NCBI GenBank assembly: GCA_963666755.2
Contig: CAXXGW010000009.1
Coordinates: 992,001 to 1,056,000 of the forward strand
Length of the DNA: 64,000 nt
Source: CAXXOK01 sp963666755
GTDB lineage: Bacteria > Bacillota > Clostridia > Christensenellales > Aristaeellaceae
Reading direction: 5' to 3'
The notes under the pieces are model-generated. The model had not been told where the DNA came from. It saw only the letters and a program-made list of their open reading frames with translations, and ran no database searches. Below, in pieces: positions 9,155 to 18,511 of the stretch (positions within the stretch are counted from its first letter, which is position 1; each line of letters begins with the position of its first letter). The translations under genes were made by a program, and so were the position numbers.

Positions 9155-9996
9155 AACAGATGCAGGCACGGATGGTACACAGGCAGGATGGGCCTGTGCG
9201 GTATAAGCATGATCTGGGGCAGCATTTTTTATATGACACGGCGCTGTTGCGCTCGCTGGTGAACATGGCGGGCGTCCAAAAAACCGACCGGGTGCTGGAA
9301 ATCGGCCCCGGTGCGGGTACGCTGACGGTGTGCCTGTGCGAGGCGGCGCAACGCGTGCTGGCCGTCGAGGTGGACGAGGCGGTTATCCCCTTTCTGCGGG
9401 TGGCAACCGAGGGTTTCGGCAATGTGGAAATCCTGCAGGGGGATATCCGCAAGCTGAACCTGAAGTCAATCGCAGCCATGCTCGACAACGATTTTCTGGT
9501 GGTCGCCAACATTCCCTACAATATTACTACGCCGATTCTGGACCTGTTCTGGGGAAGCGGCCTGCCGGTGCGCCGCATGGCCGTGATGGTACAGGAGGAG
9601 GTGGCGCATAAGCTGATCGCGCTTCCGGGGGATGATGCATTCTGCCTGACCAGCCTGCGATGCCGGTACTATTGCGAGCCCATGGTGCTGGCGTATGTCC
9701 CTGCGGAAGCCTTCACCCCACCCCCGAAGGTGAACAGCGCCTTTGTATCGATGGAATTTCGAAGCGCGCCCCCAGCCCCGGTGCGCAACGAGGCGCTCCT
9801 GTGGCGCATGATGAAGGCGAACTTCAACCAACGGCGTAAAACCTTGCCCAACGCCCTGAAAGGGGTGGAGGGCGTCGCGCCGGAGGCGTTGCGCGCTGCG
9901 TTGGAGGCGCAGGGGCATTCGCCCTCGCTGCGGGGGGAAGCGCTGGGCGTGGAAGAATGGATCGCACTCTCCAATACGCTTGCAGACTTTGCATAA
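9151..9996 (+). CDS. rsmA: 16S rRNA (adenine(1518)-N6/adenine(1519)-N6)-dimethyltransferase
   Basis: SAM-dependent methyltransferase (KsgA family) that dimethylates two adjacent adenines near the 16S 3' end, a late ribosome-assembly step. The protein is 281 residues, the family length. QHFL near the N-terminus, SAM-binding VLEIGPGAGTLT, and catalytic NIPYNI are present. A C-terminal helical domain includes NFNQRRKTLPNAL. The start is TTG at 9151, overlapping the dnaX stop (TTGA), with GGAGGG just upstream, so it is coupled to dnaX. A terminator follows its stop. Confidence 0.95.
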   Translation: MKQMQARMVHRQDGPVRYKHDLGQHFLYDTALLRSLVNMAGVQKTDRVLEIGPGAGTLTVCLCEAAQRVLAVEVDEAVIPFLRVATEGFGNVEILQGDIRKLNLKSIAAMLDNDFLVVANIPYNITTPILDLFWGSGLPVRRMAVMVQEEVAHKLIALPGDDAFCLTSLRCRYYCEPMVLAYVPAEAFTPPPKVNSAFVSMEFRSAPPAPVRNEALLWRMMKANFNQRRKTLPNALKGVEGVAPEALRAALEAQGHSPSLRGEALGVEEWIALSNTLADFA

Positions 9997-10017
9997 GTCG
10001 GAAGTTCCCGTTTCAGT

Positions 10018-10056
10018 CGGCTCCCGCGGGGGGATTCCCTCCGGGGGCCGCTTTTT
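10018..10056 (+). terminator. Rho-independent terminator of dnaX-rsmA
   Basis: An 8-bp GC-rich stem (CGGCTCCC with GGGGGCCG, one G-T pair) closes a ~22-base loop that can fold further, and is followed by CTTTTT. It lies 21 bases after the rsmA stop. Confidence 0.7.
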
Positions 10057-10559
10057 ACAGCGCCGGAGCGCAAAGGATACTCCCGGCAAGGGCCAAACCG
10101 CCTTTGAATAAGCCGTACCGTGCGGCCGGAGGGGAAACCCTAGACGAAAAAATGATCTGATCCTGTAGAGCCGGGCAGGAGCTTCAGAAATGGAGACGCA
10201 GGATTTGGATACAAAACTTGCATCTTGAAGTCAAACCCACTTTAGCAACGGGTAAACGATCGGCGGCTTCGCAACGGAGCCGGGTAAGGTTCCTTTTCGC
10301 AAGCGGTGGAACTGTATGGGCTTGAACGCCGAAAAACGCTTAAAACCCTGCTCTGCAAGCCTTTTTTTCAAATAGACGCGGTGCTGACTTGTGAAAGTAA
10401 AAACAATTTTTGAAACTTTGCAGGAGTTTTGAAGCATTTATAGAAATATGTGAATTAGGGCGAAATTGTGCCATTTCACCCGCCCACTACCGCAAGCGCG
10501 GCTTCGGCCGCTTGGCAACCGGTTCGTTTCCCTAACATTATTCCAAGGAGGAAAACATC
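10057..10559 (+). other. Non-coding gap before pckA with a tentative promoter
   Basis: About 500 bases hold no convincing gene. A 68-codon minus-strand frame (10231-10437) lacks a ribosome site and family resemblance. The last third is AT-richer. A tentative promoter is TTTGCA (10417-10422), 16 bases, TATAGA (10439-10444). A strong AAGGAGG ribosome site sits directly before the pckA ATG. The implied leader is ~110 bases and ends in a hairpin-rich GCG segment (10490-10525). Confidence 0.45.
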
Positions 10560-12134
10560 ATGAGTCTGGACCTCTCTTACCTCGGCATTATTGAATCCAA
10601 GGCCGTCTACCGTAACCTGCCCGTGAGCACGCTGACCGAGTTTGCGCTTGCGCGCGGCGAAGGCAAGCTGAGCAACACCGGCGCGCTGGTCGTCAAGACC
10701 GGCAAGTACACCGGCCGCTCCCCCGAGGATCGCTTTGTGGTCGACGAGCCCTCCATCCACGACGAGATCGCCTGGGGTAAGGTGAATGTGCCGATCAGCA
10801 TTGAAAAGTTCGATAACATCTATAACAAGATGTGCGCGTATCTGCAGGGCCGCGACCTGTTTGTGTTCGACGGTTTTGCGGGTGCCGACAAGGCCCACCG
10901 TATTGGCGTGCGTGTGGTGAACGAGCTGGCCAGCCAGAACATGTTCATCCATCAGCTGCTGCTGCGCCCCAGCGAAGAAGAGCTTGCCGGCTTCAAGAGC
11001 GATTTCACCATCATCGCCGCGCCGGGCTTCAAGTGCATCCCCGCAGCCGATGGCGTGCACAGCGAAGCGGCCATTATCATCAGCTTTGAGCGCAAGATCG
11101 TGATCGTCGCCGGCAGCCAGTACGCGGGCGAAATCAAGAAGAGCGTGTTCAGCGTGATGAACTACATCCTGCCCAAGCAGAACGTGTTTTCCATGCACTG
11201 CTCCGCCAACGTCGGCAAGGATGGCGACAGCGCCATTTTCTTCGGCCTTTCCGGCACCGGCAAAACCACCCTTTCCGCCGACCCCAACCGTATGCTGATC
11301 GGCGATGACGAGCACGGCTGGTGCGACAGCGGCATCTTCAACATCGAGGGCGGCTGCTACGCCAAGTGCATCAAGCTGTCCAAAGAGCATGAGCCGGAAA
11401 TCTACGGTGCCATCCGCTTCGGCGCGCTGGTGGAGAACGTCGTGATGAACGACGAGACCCGCGAGCTGGATTTCGATGACGACAGCCTGACCGAGAACAC
11501 CCGCGTGGGTTACCCGGTGGATTACATCAGCAATGCGGAGCTTTCCGGCACGGCCGGTACGCCCAAGACGGTCATCTTCCTGACGGCGGATGCTTTCGGC
11601 GTGCTGCCCCCCGTGAGCAAGCTCAACCGTGAAGCCGCCATGTACCACTATGTGAGCGGCTACACCGCCAAGCTGGCCGGCACCGAGCGCGGCATCGACG
11701 AGCCGCAGGCGACCTTCTCCACCTGCTTTGGCGCTCCGTTCCTGCCCCTGCCCGCCAGCCGTTATGCCGAGCTGCTGGGCCAGCGCATTGATGCGAGCGG
11801 CGCCAATGTGTACCTGGTGAACACCGGCTGGTCCGGCGGCCCTGCGGGCAACGGCGGCAGCCGCATGAAGCTGCCCCTCACCCGCGCGATGGTGACGGCC
11901 TGCCTGAATGGCGAGCTGGAAAAGAGCGAGTTTGAGCTCGACCCCATCTTCAACGTGATGGTGCCCACCAGCTGCCCCGGCGTGCCTTCCGATGTGCTGG
12001 CGCCCCGCAAGACCTGGGCGGACAAGGCCGCTTACGACGAAATGGCCAAGAAGCTCGCCGGCATGTTCCAGAAGAACTTCACCAAGTATACCAACATGGA
12101 TCAGAAGATCATCGACGCAGGCCCCAAAGCCTGA
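10560..12134 (+). CDS. pckA: Phosphoenolpyruvate carboxykinase (ATP)
   Basis: Interconverts oxaloacetate + ATP and PEP + CO2 + ADP in the cytosol; in fermentative anaerobes it often runs toward oxaloacetate. It is 524 residues. The kinase P-loop GLSGTGKTTLSADP starts at residue 229, followed by LIGDDEHGW with metal-binding acids. RSPEDRFVVDEP (53-64) is the ATP-type signature region. Third positions are strongly biased to C/G compared with neighbours, which suggests high expression, as does the perfect AAGGAGG site. It is a single-gene unit with its own terminator. Confidence 0.97.
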   Translation: MSLDLSYLGIIESKAVYRNLPVSTLTEFALARGEGKLSNTGALVVKTGKYTGRSPEDRFVVDEPSIHDEIAWGKVNVPISIEKFDNIYNKMCAYLQGRDLFVFDGFAGADKAHRIGVRVVNELASQNMFIHQLLLRPSEEELAGFKSDFTIIAAPGFKCIPAADGVHSEAAIIISFERKIVIVAGSQYAGEIKKSVFSVMNYILPKQNVFSMHCSANVGKDGDSAIFFGLSGTGKTTLSADPNRMLIGDDEHGWCDSGIFNIEGGCYAKCIKLSKEHEPEIYGAIRFGALVENVVMNDETRELDFDDDSLTENTRVGYPVDYISNAELSGTAGTPKTVIFLTADAFGVLPPVSKLNREAAMYHYVSGYTAKLAGTERGIDEPQATFSTCFGAPFLPLPASRYAELLGQRIDASGANVYLVNTGWSGGPAGNGGSRMKLPLTRAMVTACLNGELEKSEFELDPIFNVMVPTSCPGVPSDVLAPRKTWADKAAYDEMAKKLAGMFQKNFTKYTNMDQKIIDAGPKA

Positions 12135-12153
12135 CACAAACCGTAACCCTCTG

Positions 12154-12190
12154 CCGCCCGGTTTCCAGATGGAAACCGGGCGGTTTCCGC
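12154..12190 (+). terminator. Terminator of pckA
   Basis: A perfect 13-bp stem (CCGCCCGGTTTCC and its complement) with an AGAT tetraloop, followed by a short TTTCC tail. It lies 20 bases after the stop codon. Confidence 0.85.
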
Positions 12191-12558
12191 ATGCCGGGCG
12201 AGGCACCACCGGGTTCACTCCTTCCTGAATATACAAGGCAGGGGGGCGTATGGAATGCTTCCTTATTACAATTGCTATTTCCGTTGCCGGAATGTTTCAG
12301 AGCCGGATACAGAACCGAGGGTGCTTAGTTTGCAGAAAATTCCGTCTCTCGATGCGATTGAAAAAAAAGGTTGTTTCGTGGGCAGGATTCTGTTATAATT
12401 ATGAAAAATATCCGTAATGTAAATAGGCAACACACGGTCGTTTACTGAATTCGGCCCTTGGTTTCCTGTACCGCTGTTGCATAGAATGTACAAATCGGAA
12501 ATCGGCTTACTGCCGCGTCATTGCCGCCTACGGTTTGGAAAGAAACAGGTGGGGCAGT
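12191..12558 (+). other. Intergenic leader region of the first GGDEF gene
   Basis: Nothing coding is seen. The 5' part is terminator-distal spacer. A strong promoter at 12371-12399 leaves a ~150-nt untranslated leader up to the ATG at 12559. I searched this leader by eye for the c-di-GMP-I aptamer core (GCAAAGCC and flanks) and did not find it. Confidence 0.6.
12371..12399 (+). promoter_or_regulatory. Sigma-A promoter of GGDEF gene 12559
   Basis: -35 TTGTTT (12371-12376), 17-base spacer and consensus -10 TATAAT (12394-12399). Start of transcription is expected near 12406. Confidence 0.75.
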
Positions 12559-13710
12559 ATGTGCACACTGGCTTATGTGGAAATGGACGCTATCGGGATT
12601 TTAATCATGCTGTTCTTCTGGCAGAACCAGCGTCGTTTTGGCGGACTTTCGCTGGATGATCGTCTGTTTAATGGAATCCTGTTTATAACGATCATAGAAC
12701 AGCTCATGGATGCGGGGCAATGGTCGCTGGAAGGCGTCATCTTTCCCGGTTCTTACGCGCTGCAGATGCTTGTCTACACAGTCGGGCACGCGATCGCGCC
12801 GATGATCACCTGCCTTTGGGCCATGTACTGCGACCTGCGCACCAATCTGGACGAGCGGGGGCTTAAGCGGCGTCTGATCTGGTATCTGCTGCCGATGGCC
12901 CTGCATGTAGGGCTGCTGGTTGCCAACCTGTTTACCCCGCTGGTATTCCGTGTGGACGAGGCGCATGTTTACCACCGGGAACCGTTCATCGCGTGCTATA
13001 TGATCCTGATGTTCGGCTATGGAATTCTGTCCATGTTACTGGTGATCCGCAGGGCGTTGCTACGCACATCGTCGTTGGAGCGCAGCGAGTTTCGCTTTAT
13101 GTCGGTTTTTTTAATCCCGCCGTTTGTGGGTGGCGCACTGCAATGGATGTTTTACGGCCTTTCCCTGATCTGGCCTTGCTCGGTGCTGTCCATCATCATG
13201 GTATACACCAATGTGCTAAACCGGCAGATTTCGGCCGACCCCCTCACGGGGCTGAATAACCGGCGGAAACTGAACCGCTATCTGGATTTGAAAATTAACT
13301 CCTCCGAAGCGGACAGCGGCATGTACCTGATTATGATGGATGCCGACGGTTTCAAGGGCATTAACGACCGATACGGCCATGCGATGGGGGATCGGGCGCT
13401 GATTGCCATTGCCGACATCCTGAAAGAATTTTGTCAGGACAGCGACCACTTTTTAGCCCGGCTCGGCGGCGATGAATTTGTGATTCTGGGGCGGGAACAC
13501 AATGGGATTGGGCCGCAGGAAGTAGCCGACGGCATTTGCCAACGGGTAGAGCAGTTCAATAAAACCGAGGCGCAACCGTTCCAGCTTTCCCTGAGCATCG
13601 GCTGGGCACGATTCGACCCCAAGCAAATTAATACCACAGACGCGCTATTAACCGCCGCAGATCAGAGCATGTACCGTGTCAAGGCGCAAAGGCACGCGGA
13701 AAACTTTTAA
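12559..13710 (+). CDS. Membrane-bound diguanylate cyclase (GGDEF)
   Basis: Makes c-di-GMP from two GTP. The 383-residue protein has about seven hydrophobic segments in its first ~210 residues, a sensor or membrane anchor of unknown ligand. A C-terminal GGDEF domain follows: entry motif DPLTGLNNRRKL, metal/base motif MMDADGFKGINDRYGH and the intact signature GGDEF near residue 303. The usual RxxD inhibitory site upstream is absent (DSDH in its place). ATG 12559 is chosen because AGGTGGGG lies just before it; a TTG at 12535 is in frame but has no ribosome site. It stands alone, with its own promoter. Confidence 0.9.
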   Translation: MCTLAYVEMDAIGILIMLFFWQNQRRFGGLSLDDRLFNGILFITIIEQLMDAGQWSLEGVIFPGSYALQMLVYTVGHAIAPMITCLWAMYCDLRTNLDERGLKRRLIWYLLPMALHVGLLVANLFTPLVFRVDEAHVYHREPFIACYMILMFGYGILSMLLVIRRALLRTSSLERSEFRFMSVFLIPPFVGGALQWMFYGLSLIWPCSVLSIIMVYTNVLNRQISADPLTGLNNRRKLNRYLDLKINSSEADSGMYLIMMDADGFKGINDRYGHAMGDRALIAIADILKEFCQDSDHFLARLGGDEFVILGREHNGIGPQEVADGICQRVEQFNKTEAQPFQLSLSIGWARFDPKQINTTDALLTAADQSMYRVKAQRHAENF

Positions 13711-14017
13711 CCGTAACAGACGGAACAGTGGATGGACTTGAACCGGACTGATGGGGTGGGGGAGCCCTTTACGGAAATGCGGTGCCGGACGGATACATCA
13801 CACGCCAACCGTCAGCTGGGCACGCGGATTATATTCTGTATAAGGACACCGCTTTTTATGGGAAAATCTGATTATGACAGGAAGCGGTGCACCATAGTTG
13901 TAAAATGGGTACACTAGTTTCCCACACAAAGGAGCAGTCCCTTCTTGCATGGCGCAAAGAAGGGACTTCTCGTCAGGAGAAACTGTTCCGGTCAAACCGG
14001 CCTACGGAATGCGGGGG
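13711..14017. other. Intergenic region between convergent genes, two inverted repeats
   Basis: Gap between the GGDEF gene and the convergent zinc-dehydrogenase locus. It holds a long-range inverted repeat (CACCGCTT ... AAGCGGTG, about 13848-13892, ~28-base loop) and the terminator-like hairpin at 13937-13967. No gene is supported; a 61-codon plus-strand frame has no ribosome site. Confidence 0.5.
13937..13967 (-). terminator. Terminator-like hairpin downstream of the sugar-catabolic locus
   Basis: A 10-bp perfect stem (GTCCCTTCTT with AAGAAGGGAC), about 50 bases past the dehydrogenase stop. The tail on the minus strand is only mildly T-rich, so efficiency is uncertain. It could work in both directions between the convergent genes. 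Confidence 0.6.
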
Positions 14018-15043
14018 TTAATGATCACCGAAGCGCAACACCGTCTTGAGCAGCTCGCCACCACGGCTAGCCGCATTTTCAAAGGCCTCGGCTGCCTGCA
14101 GGTAGGAGTACTCCGCGCTGATGATCCCTTCCAGATCAATGCGATGCGCATTGGCGGAGTCGATCAGCTCCAGAAAATCCTCCCGAAGGGCGTTTCGGGA
14201 ACCGAACAGATCCAGTTCTTTCTTCTGAATAATGGAGTAGAAGAAATCCAGACTGACCTTGCCGATACCGACCACGACCACGCGCCCGCGATAGGCGGCG
14301 GCATCAATGCAGTTCATGAAGGTTGAAGGCAGCCCGACCGCCTCGATGCAAACGTCAAATCCGTCGCCATGCGTCAGGACATTTACCTGTCGGTCGAAAT
14401 CATCTTTGCTGGAATTGAGGATTGTGCCCGCCACCCCAAGGCGCTCTGTGTAGGCGAGCTTCTGCCGGGAGATGTCGCTGGTATAGACGTTTGCGCCCAG
14501 CATCCTGGCAGCGGCGGCCGCCAGATACCCGATGGTACCCGCACCCACGACCAGCACCCGTTCGCCGGGTTGGATATGGGCGCGTTTTACCGCGTGGTAA
14601 CTGATGCAGAAGGGCTCCACCAGTGTCAGCAGCCGGGCAGAAAGCCCCTTGCCGTCGTAAATCCGCTCCACCGGCATGGCAAAATACTCCTGAAAAACAC
14701 CGTCCCGCTGGCAGCCCAGGGTTTGATTTCCGGTGCAGCAGTTTACCAGCCCGCGGCGGCAGCTGTAACAGGTGCCACAGTTGTAGTAAGGGTTGCCGGT
14801 AACGACCATGCCAGGTTTCAGCCCGTGCGGGTTTTCGCCCACCGCGATGATCTCCGCGGAAAACTCGTGCCCGGGGATACGCGGGTACTGCGTGTAAAGA
14901 AAAGTGCCTTTGTACGTGCCGATATCCGAGCCGCAAATCCCGCCATAGAGGATTTTCAGCAACGCCTGCCCCTGCGCTAAAACGGGTTCTTCACAGTCCT
15001 GCAGGATCACCTTGCCCGGCCGCTCTATTAATACGCGTTTCAA
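14018..15043 (-). CDS. Zinc-dependent alcohol/polyol dehydrogenase (MDR family)
   Basis: NAD(P)-dependent oxidation of a sugar alcohol or sugar acid is likely. It is 341 residues. Catalytic zinc ligands are C37 (GICGSD) and H59-E60 (PGHE); E143 follows in LVEPF. The structural zinc loop has C89, C92, C95 and C103. Rossmann motif VVGAGTIG is at 166-172. The family includes sorbitol, L-gulonate-5- and threonine dehydrogenases, and the sequence alone does not settle which. The start is TTG 15043 with AAGGGAG eight bases upstream. It lies 18 bases after the amidohydrolase and is the last gene of the ABC-transporter locus, so it probably acts on the imported compound. Confidence 0.9.
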   Translation of the reverse strand: MKRVLIERPGKVILQDCEEPVLAQGQALLKILYGGICGSDIGTYKGTFLYTQYPRIPGHEFSAEIIAVGENPHGLKPGMVVTGNPYYNCGTCYSCRRGLVNCCTGNQTLGCQRDGVFQEYFAMPVERIYDGKGLSARLLTLVEPFCISYHAVKRAHIQPGERVLVVGAGTIGYLAAAAARMLGANVYTSDISRQKLAYTERLGVAGTILNSSKDDFDRQVNVLTHGDGFDVCIEAVGLPSTFMNCIDAAAYRGRVVVVGIGKVSLDFFYSIIQKKELDLFGSRNALREDFLELIDSANAHRIDLEGIISAEYSYLQAAEAFENAASRGGELLKTVLRFGDH

Positions 15044-15061
15044 AACGACATCTCCCTTGGA

Positions 15062-15973
15062 TTAGTGGAATGGGTACGCACGTAGTGCATTGTGATAGTA
15101 CACATCCTCCAGCTGGCGATCCGTAAACAGGTCGCCCTTTTGGAGGTAGTCAGTCAGGTGCTCATAGCTGTCCAGCGTCATGGGGCAGGGCAAGTCGCTG
15201 CCCCACAGCAGTTTGTCGTGCCCGACCGTATCCCGCGCGACAGCAATGTAGCGCTGCCCGGTGGGGTAAGGGTAGGTTTCAGGCTGCACATTCCACGGGA
15301 TGGCGGAAAGGTCGAACCAGAGGTTTGGGAAACGCAACAGCTTCAGCGCCTTCTCCAGCGCCGCGCCATCGCGCAGGGTGGGGGCCAGCATGTGGCAGAT
15401 CACCATGCGCATCTGCGGATGCGCCTTTGCAATTTCCGCCACGGCTTCCGGCTGGAAGCTTTCCATGCCGGGGCCGCCGATGTCCAGCACCAGCGTGCAG
15501 CCTGCCTTTGCCGCAAGCTCAATCAGCGGTTGGAGGCGCGTGCCGTCGATGGCAAAGGGAGTGTGGTAACCCATCAAACCGCCGCCGGAGCTGAGTTCAA
15601 ATTTGACGACCCGCAAGCCCTCGCGCAGCACGAACCGCTCCAGAATAGCTTTGGCCTCCAGCGCGAAGGGGTCGGCGGTGCAGGCGGCCAGGAACATCTC
15701 CGGATACGCGCGCGCCACTTCCAGCGAGTACTCGTTCTGGTAACCGTAAAAACTGCCCTGCAGCAGAACGGCCCGCTCTACGCCCTGTTGTTGCAAGAAG
15801 GTATGCAGCCGTTCGCCTGTCACGTTCACATCCCCCAACTCCGGGGGGAAGAGCGGCATTTCTTCACCCGTGGCCCAACGGGCACGGCCGCCGCCGACGG
15901 CGCGGAACTCTCCGCGCCGGGCAAAACCGTGCAGCGTTTCAACCACATGGGTATGCACATCGATGCGTTTCAT
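15062..15973 (-). CDS. Amidohydrolase family 2 (TIM-barrel) protein
   Basis: A 303-residue metal-dependent hydrolase, lactonase or decarboxylase of the Amidohydro_2 type. N-terminal DVHTHV supplies the HxH metal pair, VICHMLAP a third histidine, and LLWGSDLP the conserved catalytic aspartate near the C-terminus. In sugar-acid loci such proteins often open lactones, which would fit the neighbouring dehydrogenase (oxidation to lactone, then hydrolysis). That role is inference. The ATG at 15973 overlaps the stop of the upstream permease (ATGA). Confidence 0.88.
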   Translation of the reverse strand: MKRIDVHTHVVETLHGFARRGEFRAVGGGRARWATGEEMPLFPPELGDVNVTGERLHTFLQQQGVERAVLLQGSFYGYQNEYSLEVARAYPEMFLAACTADPFALEAKAILERFVLREGLRVVKFELSSGGGLMGYHTPFAIDGTRLQPLIELAAKAGCTLVLDIGGPGMESFQPEAVAEIAKAHPQMRMVICHMLAPTLRDGAALEKALKLLRFPNLWFDLSAIPWNVQPETYPYPTGQRYIAVARDTVGHDKLLWGSDLPCPMTLDSYEHLTDYLQKGDLFTDRQLEDVYYHNALRAYPFH

Positions 15974-16995
15974 GCGTTTACGCCTTTCTGCGATGCCAAA
16001 AGCCTGCGATGGTGGCCATGGGTACGAGCCAGACCGCTGTTCTTGTTAATGGCATAAATATCGAAGGCAACCGCGACGATGATGATGACACCCTTGACCA
16101 GTGTGTGGTACGTGGAGGGTACGCCCATCAGCCGCATGCCGTTGTTGAGGATGCCTACCAGCATGGCACCGAACAGAGCGCCCTGAATGGAGCCTTCGCC
16201 GCCCATCAGGCTGGTACCGCCGACCACGATGGCGGTCAGTACATCGTTTTCATAGCCGGTAGCCGCCTTGGCGATGGCCTGCTGGTTCATGCTGGCCAGC
16301 ACGATGCCCGCCAGTGCGGCCATCAGGCCCGAGATGACGTAGCACAGGAGCGAAACCTTGCGCACCGATACGCCGGAAAGGCTCGACGCCTGCGGATTGC
16401 CGCCCACCGCGTACACATGCTGGCCGAATACCGTCTTATTAAGCACGATGTACCCCAGCAGCATCATGAGCGCCAGGATGAAGATCGGCACCGGGATGCC
16501 CAGCAGTTTCGCGCCGCCAATGAAGGTAAAGCTCGGCGGGTCCATGGCCGCGATGGTTTTATTCCCGGTGGTCAACTGGGCAAGACCGTTTACGATGCTT
16601 TGCGTTGCCAGCGTAATCAGGAAGGCAGGCACCTTAAAGTAGGATACGATGGTGCCGTTCAGAAGCCCGACCAGCGCGCCGGCGGCCAGCCCCAACAGCA
16701 CGCCTGCCAGAACCGCACCGTCGGTTTTCCCCATGGCGGACATCGATATGACCGTAATGGCGCCCGACAGGGCCGCGACCGGCCCAACGGAAAGGTCGAT
16801 GCCGCCCAGCAGGATCGTAAAGATCATGCCGCAGATCATCACCCCGTAGATGGAAATGGCATAAAGGATGCTCAGGATGTTGTTCCATGTCAGGAACACC
16901 TTAGGTTGCAGGATCGTCATCACGGCGATTACAACCAGCAGGATCAGCGGCTTTTGAAAGCGTTTCAGCTGTTTTTTCAGACTTTGCATATTCAA
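15970..16995 (-). CDS. Sugar ABC transporter permease (RbsC family), second copy
   Basis: Inner-membrane channel subunit, 341 residues with ~9-10 hydrophobic segments and the BPD_transp_2 signature (GGIDLSVGPVAALSGA). It is followed by AIVVGGTSLMGGEGSIQGALFGA, the loop that contacts the ATPase. The annotated start is a TTG at 16995 with GAGGTGA six bases upstream; the ATG two codons later (16989) is an alternative. It lies immediately after the ATPase stop. It is only distantly similar to the other permease in this locus (18508-19515), so the two probably form a heterodimeric channel. Confidence 0.93.
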   Translation of the reverse strand: MNMQSLKKQLKRFQKPLILLVVIAVMTILQPKVFLTWNNILSILYAISIYGVMICGMIFTILLGGIDLSVGPVAALSGAITVISMSAMGKTDGAVLAGVLLGLAAGALVGLLNGTIVSYFKVPAFLITLATQSIVNGLAQLTTGNKTIAAMDPPSFTFIGGAKLLGIPVPIFILALMMLLGYIVLNKTVFGQHVYAVGGNPQASSLSGVSVRKVSLLCYVISGLMAALAGIVLASMNQQAIAKAATGYENDVLTAIVVGGTSLMGGEGSIQGALFGAMLVGILNNGMRLMGVPSTYHTLVKGVIIIVAVAFDIYAINKNSGLARTHGHHRRLLASQKGVNA

Positions 16996-16996
16996 G

Positions 16997-18511
16997 TCAG
17001 TTCACCTCGCTCGCATTCTCAATGCCCGACGCGGCGGCCAGCACATCCTCCTGGGTTACGGATACGCCGCGGAATTCTTTAACGATGCGGCCTTTGCGCA
17101 TCACCAGAATGCGGTGGGACACACGCAGCAGCTCCCGCAGGTCCGACGATACCAGCAGCACGAGAACGCCGCTCTTGGCCAGCGATTCCATGATCTGGTA
17201 AATTTCTTCCTTTACGCCGATGTCGATGCCCGCGGTCGGCTCGTCCACCAGCAGCACCTTCAGGTCGCGCACAATCCATTTGCCGACGACCACCTTCTGC
17301 TGGTTGCCACCCGAAAGCTTGGATACGGCCATCGTGGGCAGGTTGGGGCGGACATCCAGCTTGCAGATCGCCTCGTCGCACATGTGCACCGCTTTATTCT
17401 GCTGCACGAAATGAAAGGCGTTGCTGAGCTGATCGTAATTGGTCAGCGCGATGTTTTTTTGGATGCTGCCCAGAGGCACAAACCCCTGCGCGCGCCGATC
17501 CTCCGGAATCAGGCCAAACCCCTTGCGGATGTTGCCCGCCACGCTGGGGTGCAGGGGCTTGCCCTGGAAGGTGATCTCGCCGGAATCAAACTTGTCGGCG
17601 CCAAAAATGCTGCGCAGCACCTCGGTACGCCCGGAACCGACCAGACCGCCGATGCCGAGGATTTCCCCTTTATGCACGTCAAAGCTGATGTCCTGAAAAA
17701 CGCCTTTGCGGGTCAGGTTCTGCACGCTCAGCACCACTTCGGGATCGGGCTCCCGCAGTTTGGCCACATCGCCGCGGCTGACGAGGTCTTTGCCAATCAT
17801 CATCCGAATCACTTCGTTGGGGTCGAAGTGGCATTTTTCCACTACGGCGACGTTCTTTCCGTCGCGCAGGATGGTCAGCCGATCCGCGAGCAGATACACT
17901 TCTTCCAACCGGTGGGTGATGTAGAGGATGCCGACGCCCTTCTCCCGCAGGTTGCGGATAATGGCAAACAGGCTCTCGCTTTCCGATGCGCTCAGCGAGG
18001 CGGTGGGTTCGTCCATCACGATCAGCGGCGCCTCGGATGTGAGCGCCTTGAGGATTTCCACCGTCTGCTGCTGGGCGATGCTCAGGTTTTCCACCACATC
18101 GTCCAGATTCAGGTGCAGGTTGTAGCGATCCATCAGGTCGGTGGCGCATTTGCGCATCCGGCGCGAATCCAGCAACCCGCAGTGTTGCGGCTCCTGCCCC
18201 AGCAAGATGTTCTGCATGACCGTTAGCGTCGGGATCAGGCTAAGTTCCTGATAGATGACGGCCAACCCAAGCTTTTGCGCTTCGGAGCGGCTGTTGATTT
18301 CCACTTCCTGCCCGCGGAACAGAACCTCGCCGCTGTCCTTGGGGTAAACACCCATCAGGATTTTAATCAGCGTGGATTTCCCGGCTCCGTTTTCGCCCAT
18401 CAGGGCGTGCACCTCGCCAGCGCGGACTTCCAGATTGACGCCTTTGAGAACCGGCACATTCGCAAAACTTTTATAGATGTCCTTGGCGCTCAGCAAAACT
18501 GTTTCGCTCAT
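16997..18511 (-). CDS. Sugar ABC transporter ATP-binding protein (RbsA/MglA family, two NBDs)
   Basis: 504-residue double ATPase energising carbohydrate uptake. The first domain has Walker A GENGAGKST (39-47), signature LSIAQQQ and Walker B VMDEPTASL. The second, as usual in this family, has a degenerate P-loop (GLVGSGRTE) but a good signature LSGGNQQ and Walker B LLVDEPTAGID. The ATG at 18511 overlaps the stop of the preceding permease (ATGA). It sits between the two permeases. Confidence 0.96.
   Translation of the reverse strand: MSETVLLSAKDIYKSFANVPVLKGVNLEVRAGEVHALMGENGAGKSTLIKILMGVYPKDSGEVLFRGQEVEINSRSEAQKLGLAVIYQELSLIPTLTVMQNILLGQEPQHCGLLDSRRMRKCATDLMDRYNLHLNLDDVVENLSIAQQQTVEILKALTSEAPLIVMDEPTASLSASESESLFAIIRNLREKGVGILYITHRLEEVYLLADRLTILRDGKNVAVVEKCHFDPNEVIRMMIGKDLVSRGDVAKLREPDPEVVLSVQNLTRKGVFQDISFDVHKGEILGIGGLVGSGRTEVLRSIFGADKFDSGEITFQGKPLHPSVAGNIRKGFGLIPEDRRAQGFVPLGSIQKNIALTNYDQLSNAFHFVQQNKAVHMCDEAICKLDVRPNLPTMAVSKLSGGNQQKVVVGKWIVRDLKVLLVDEPTAGIDIGVKEEIYQIMESLAKSGVLVLLVSSDLRELLRVSHRILVMRKGRIVKEFRGVSVTQEDVLAAASGIENASEVN

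Noticed and set aside
10231..10437. 68-codon minus-strand frame upstream of pckA
   Set aside because: No ribosome site, no resemblance to a family, and it overlaps the promoter region.
10476..12236. 586-codon minus-strand frame opposite pckA
   Set aside because: Antisense shadow of a strongly biased gene. pckA on the plus strand has all catalytic motifs.
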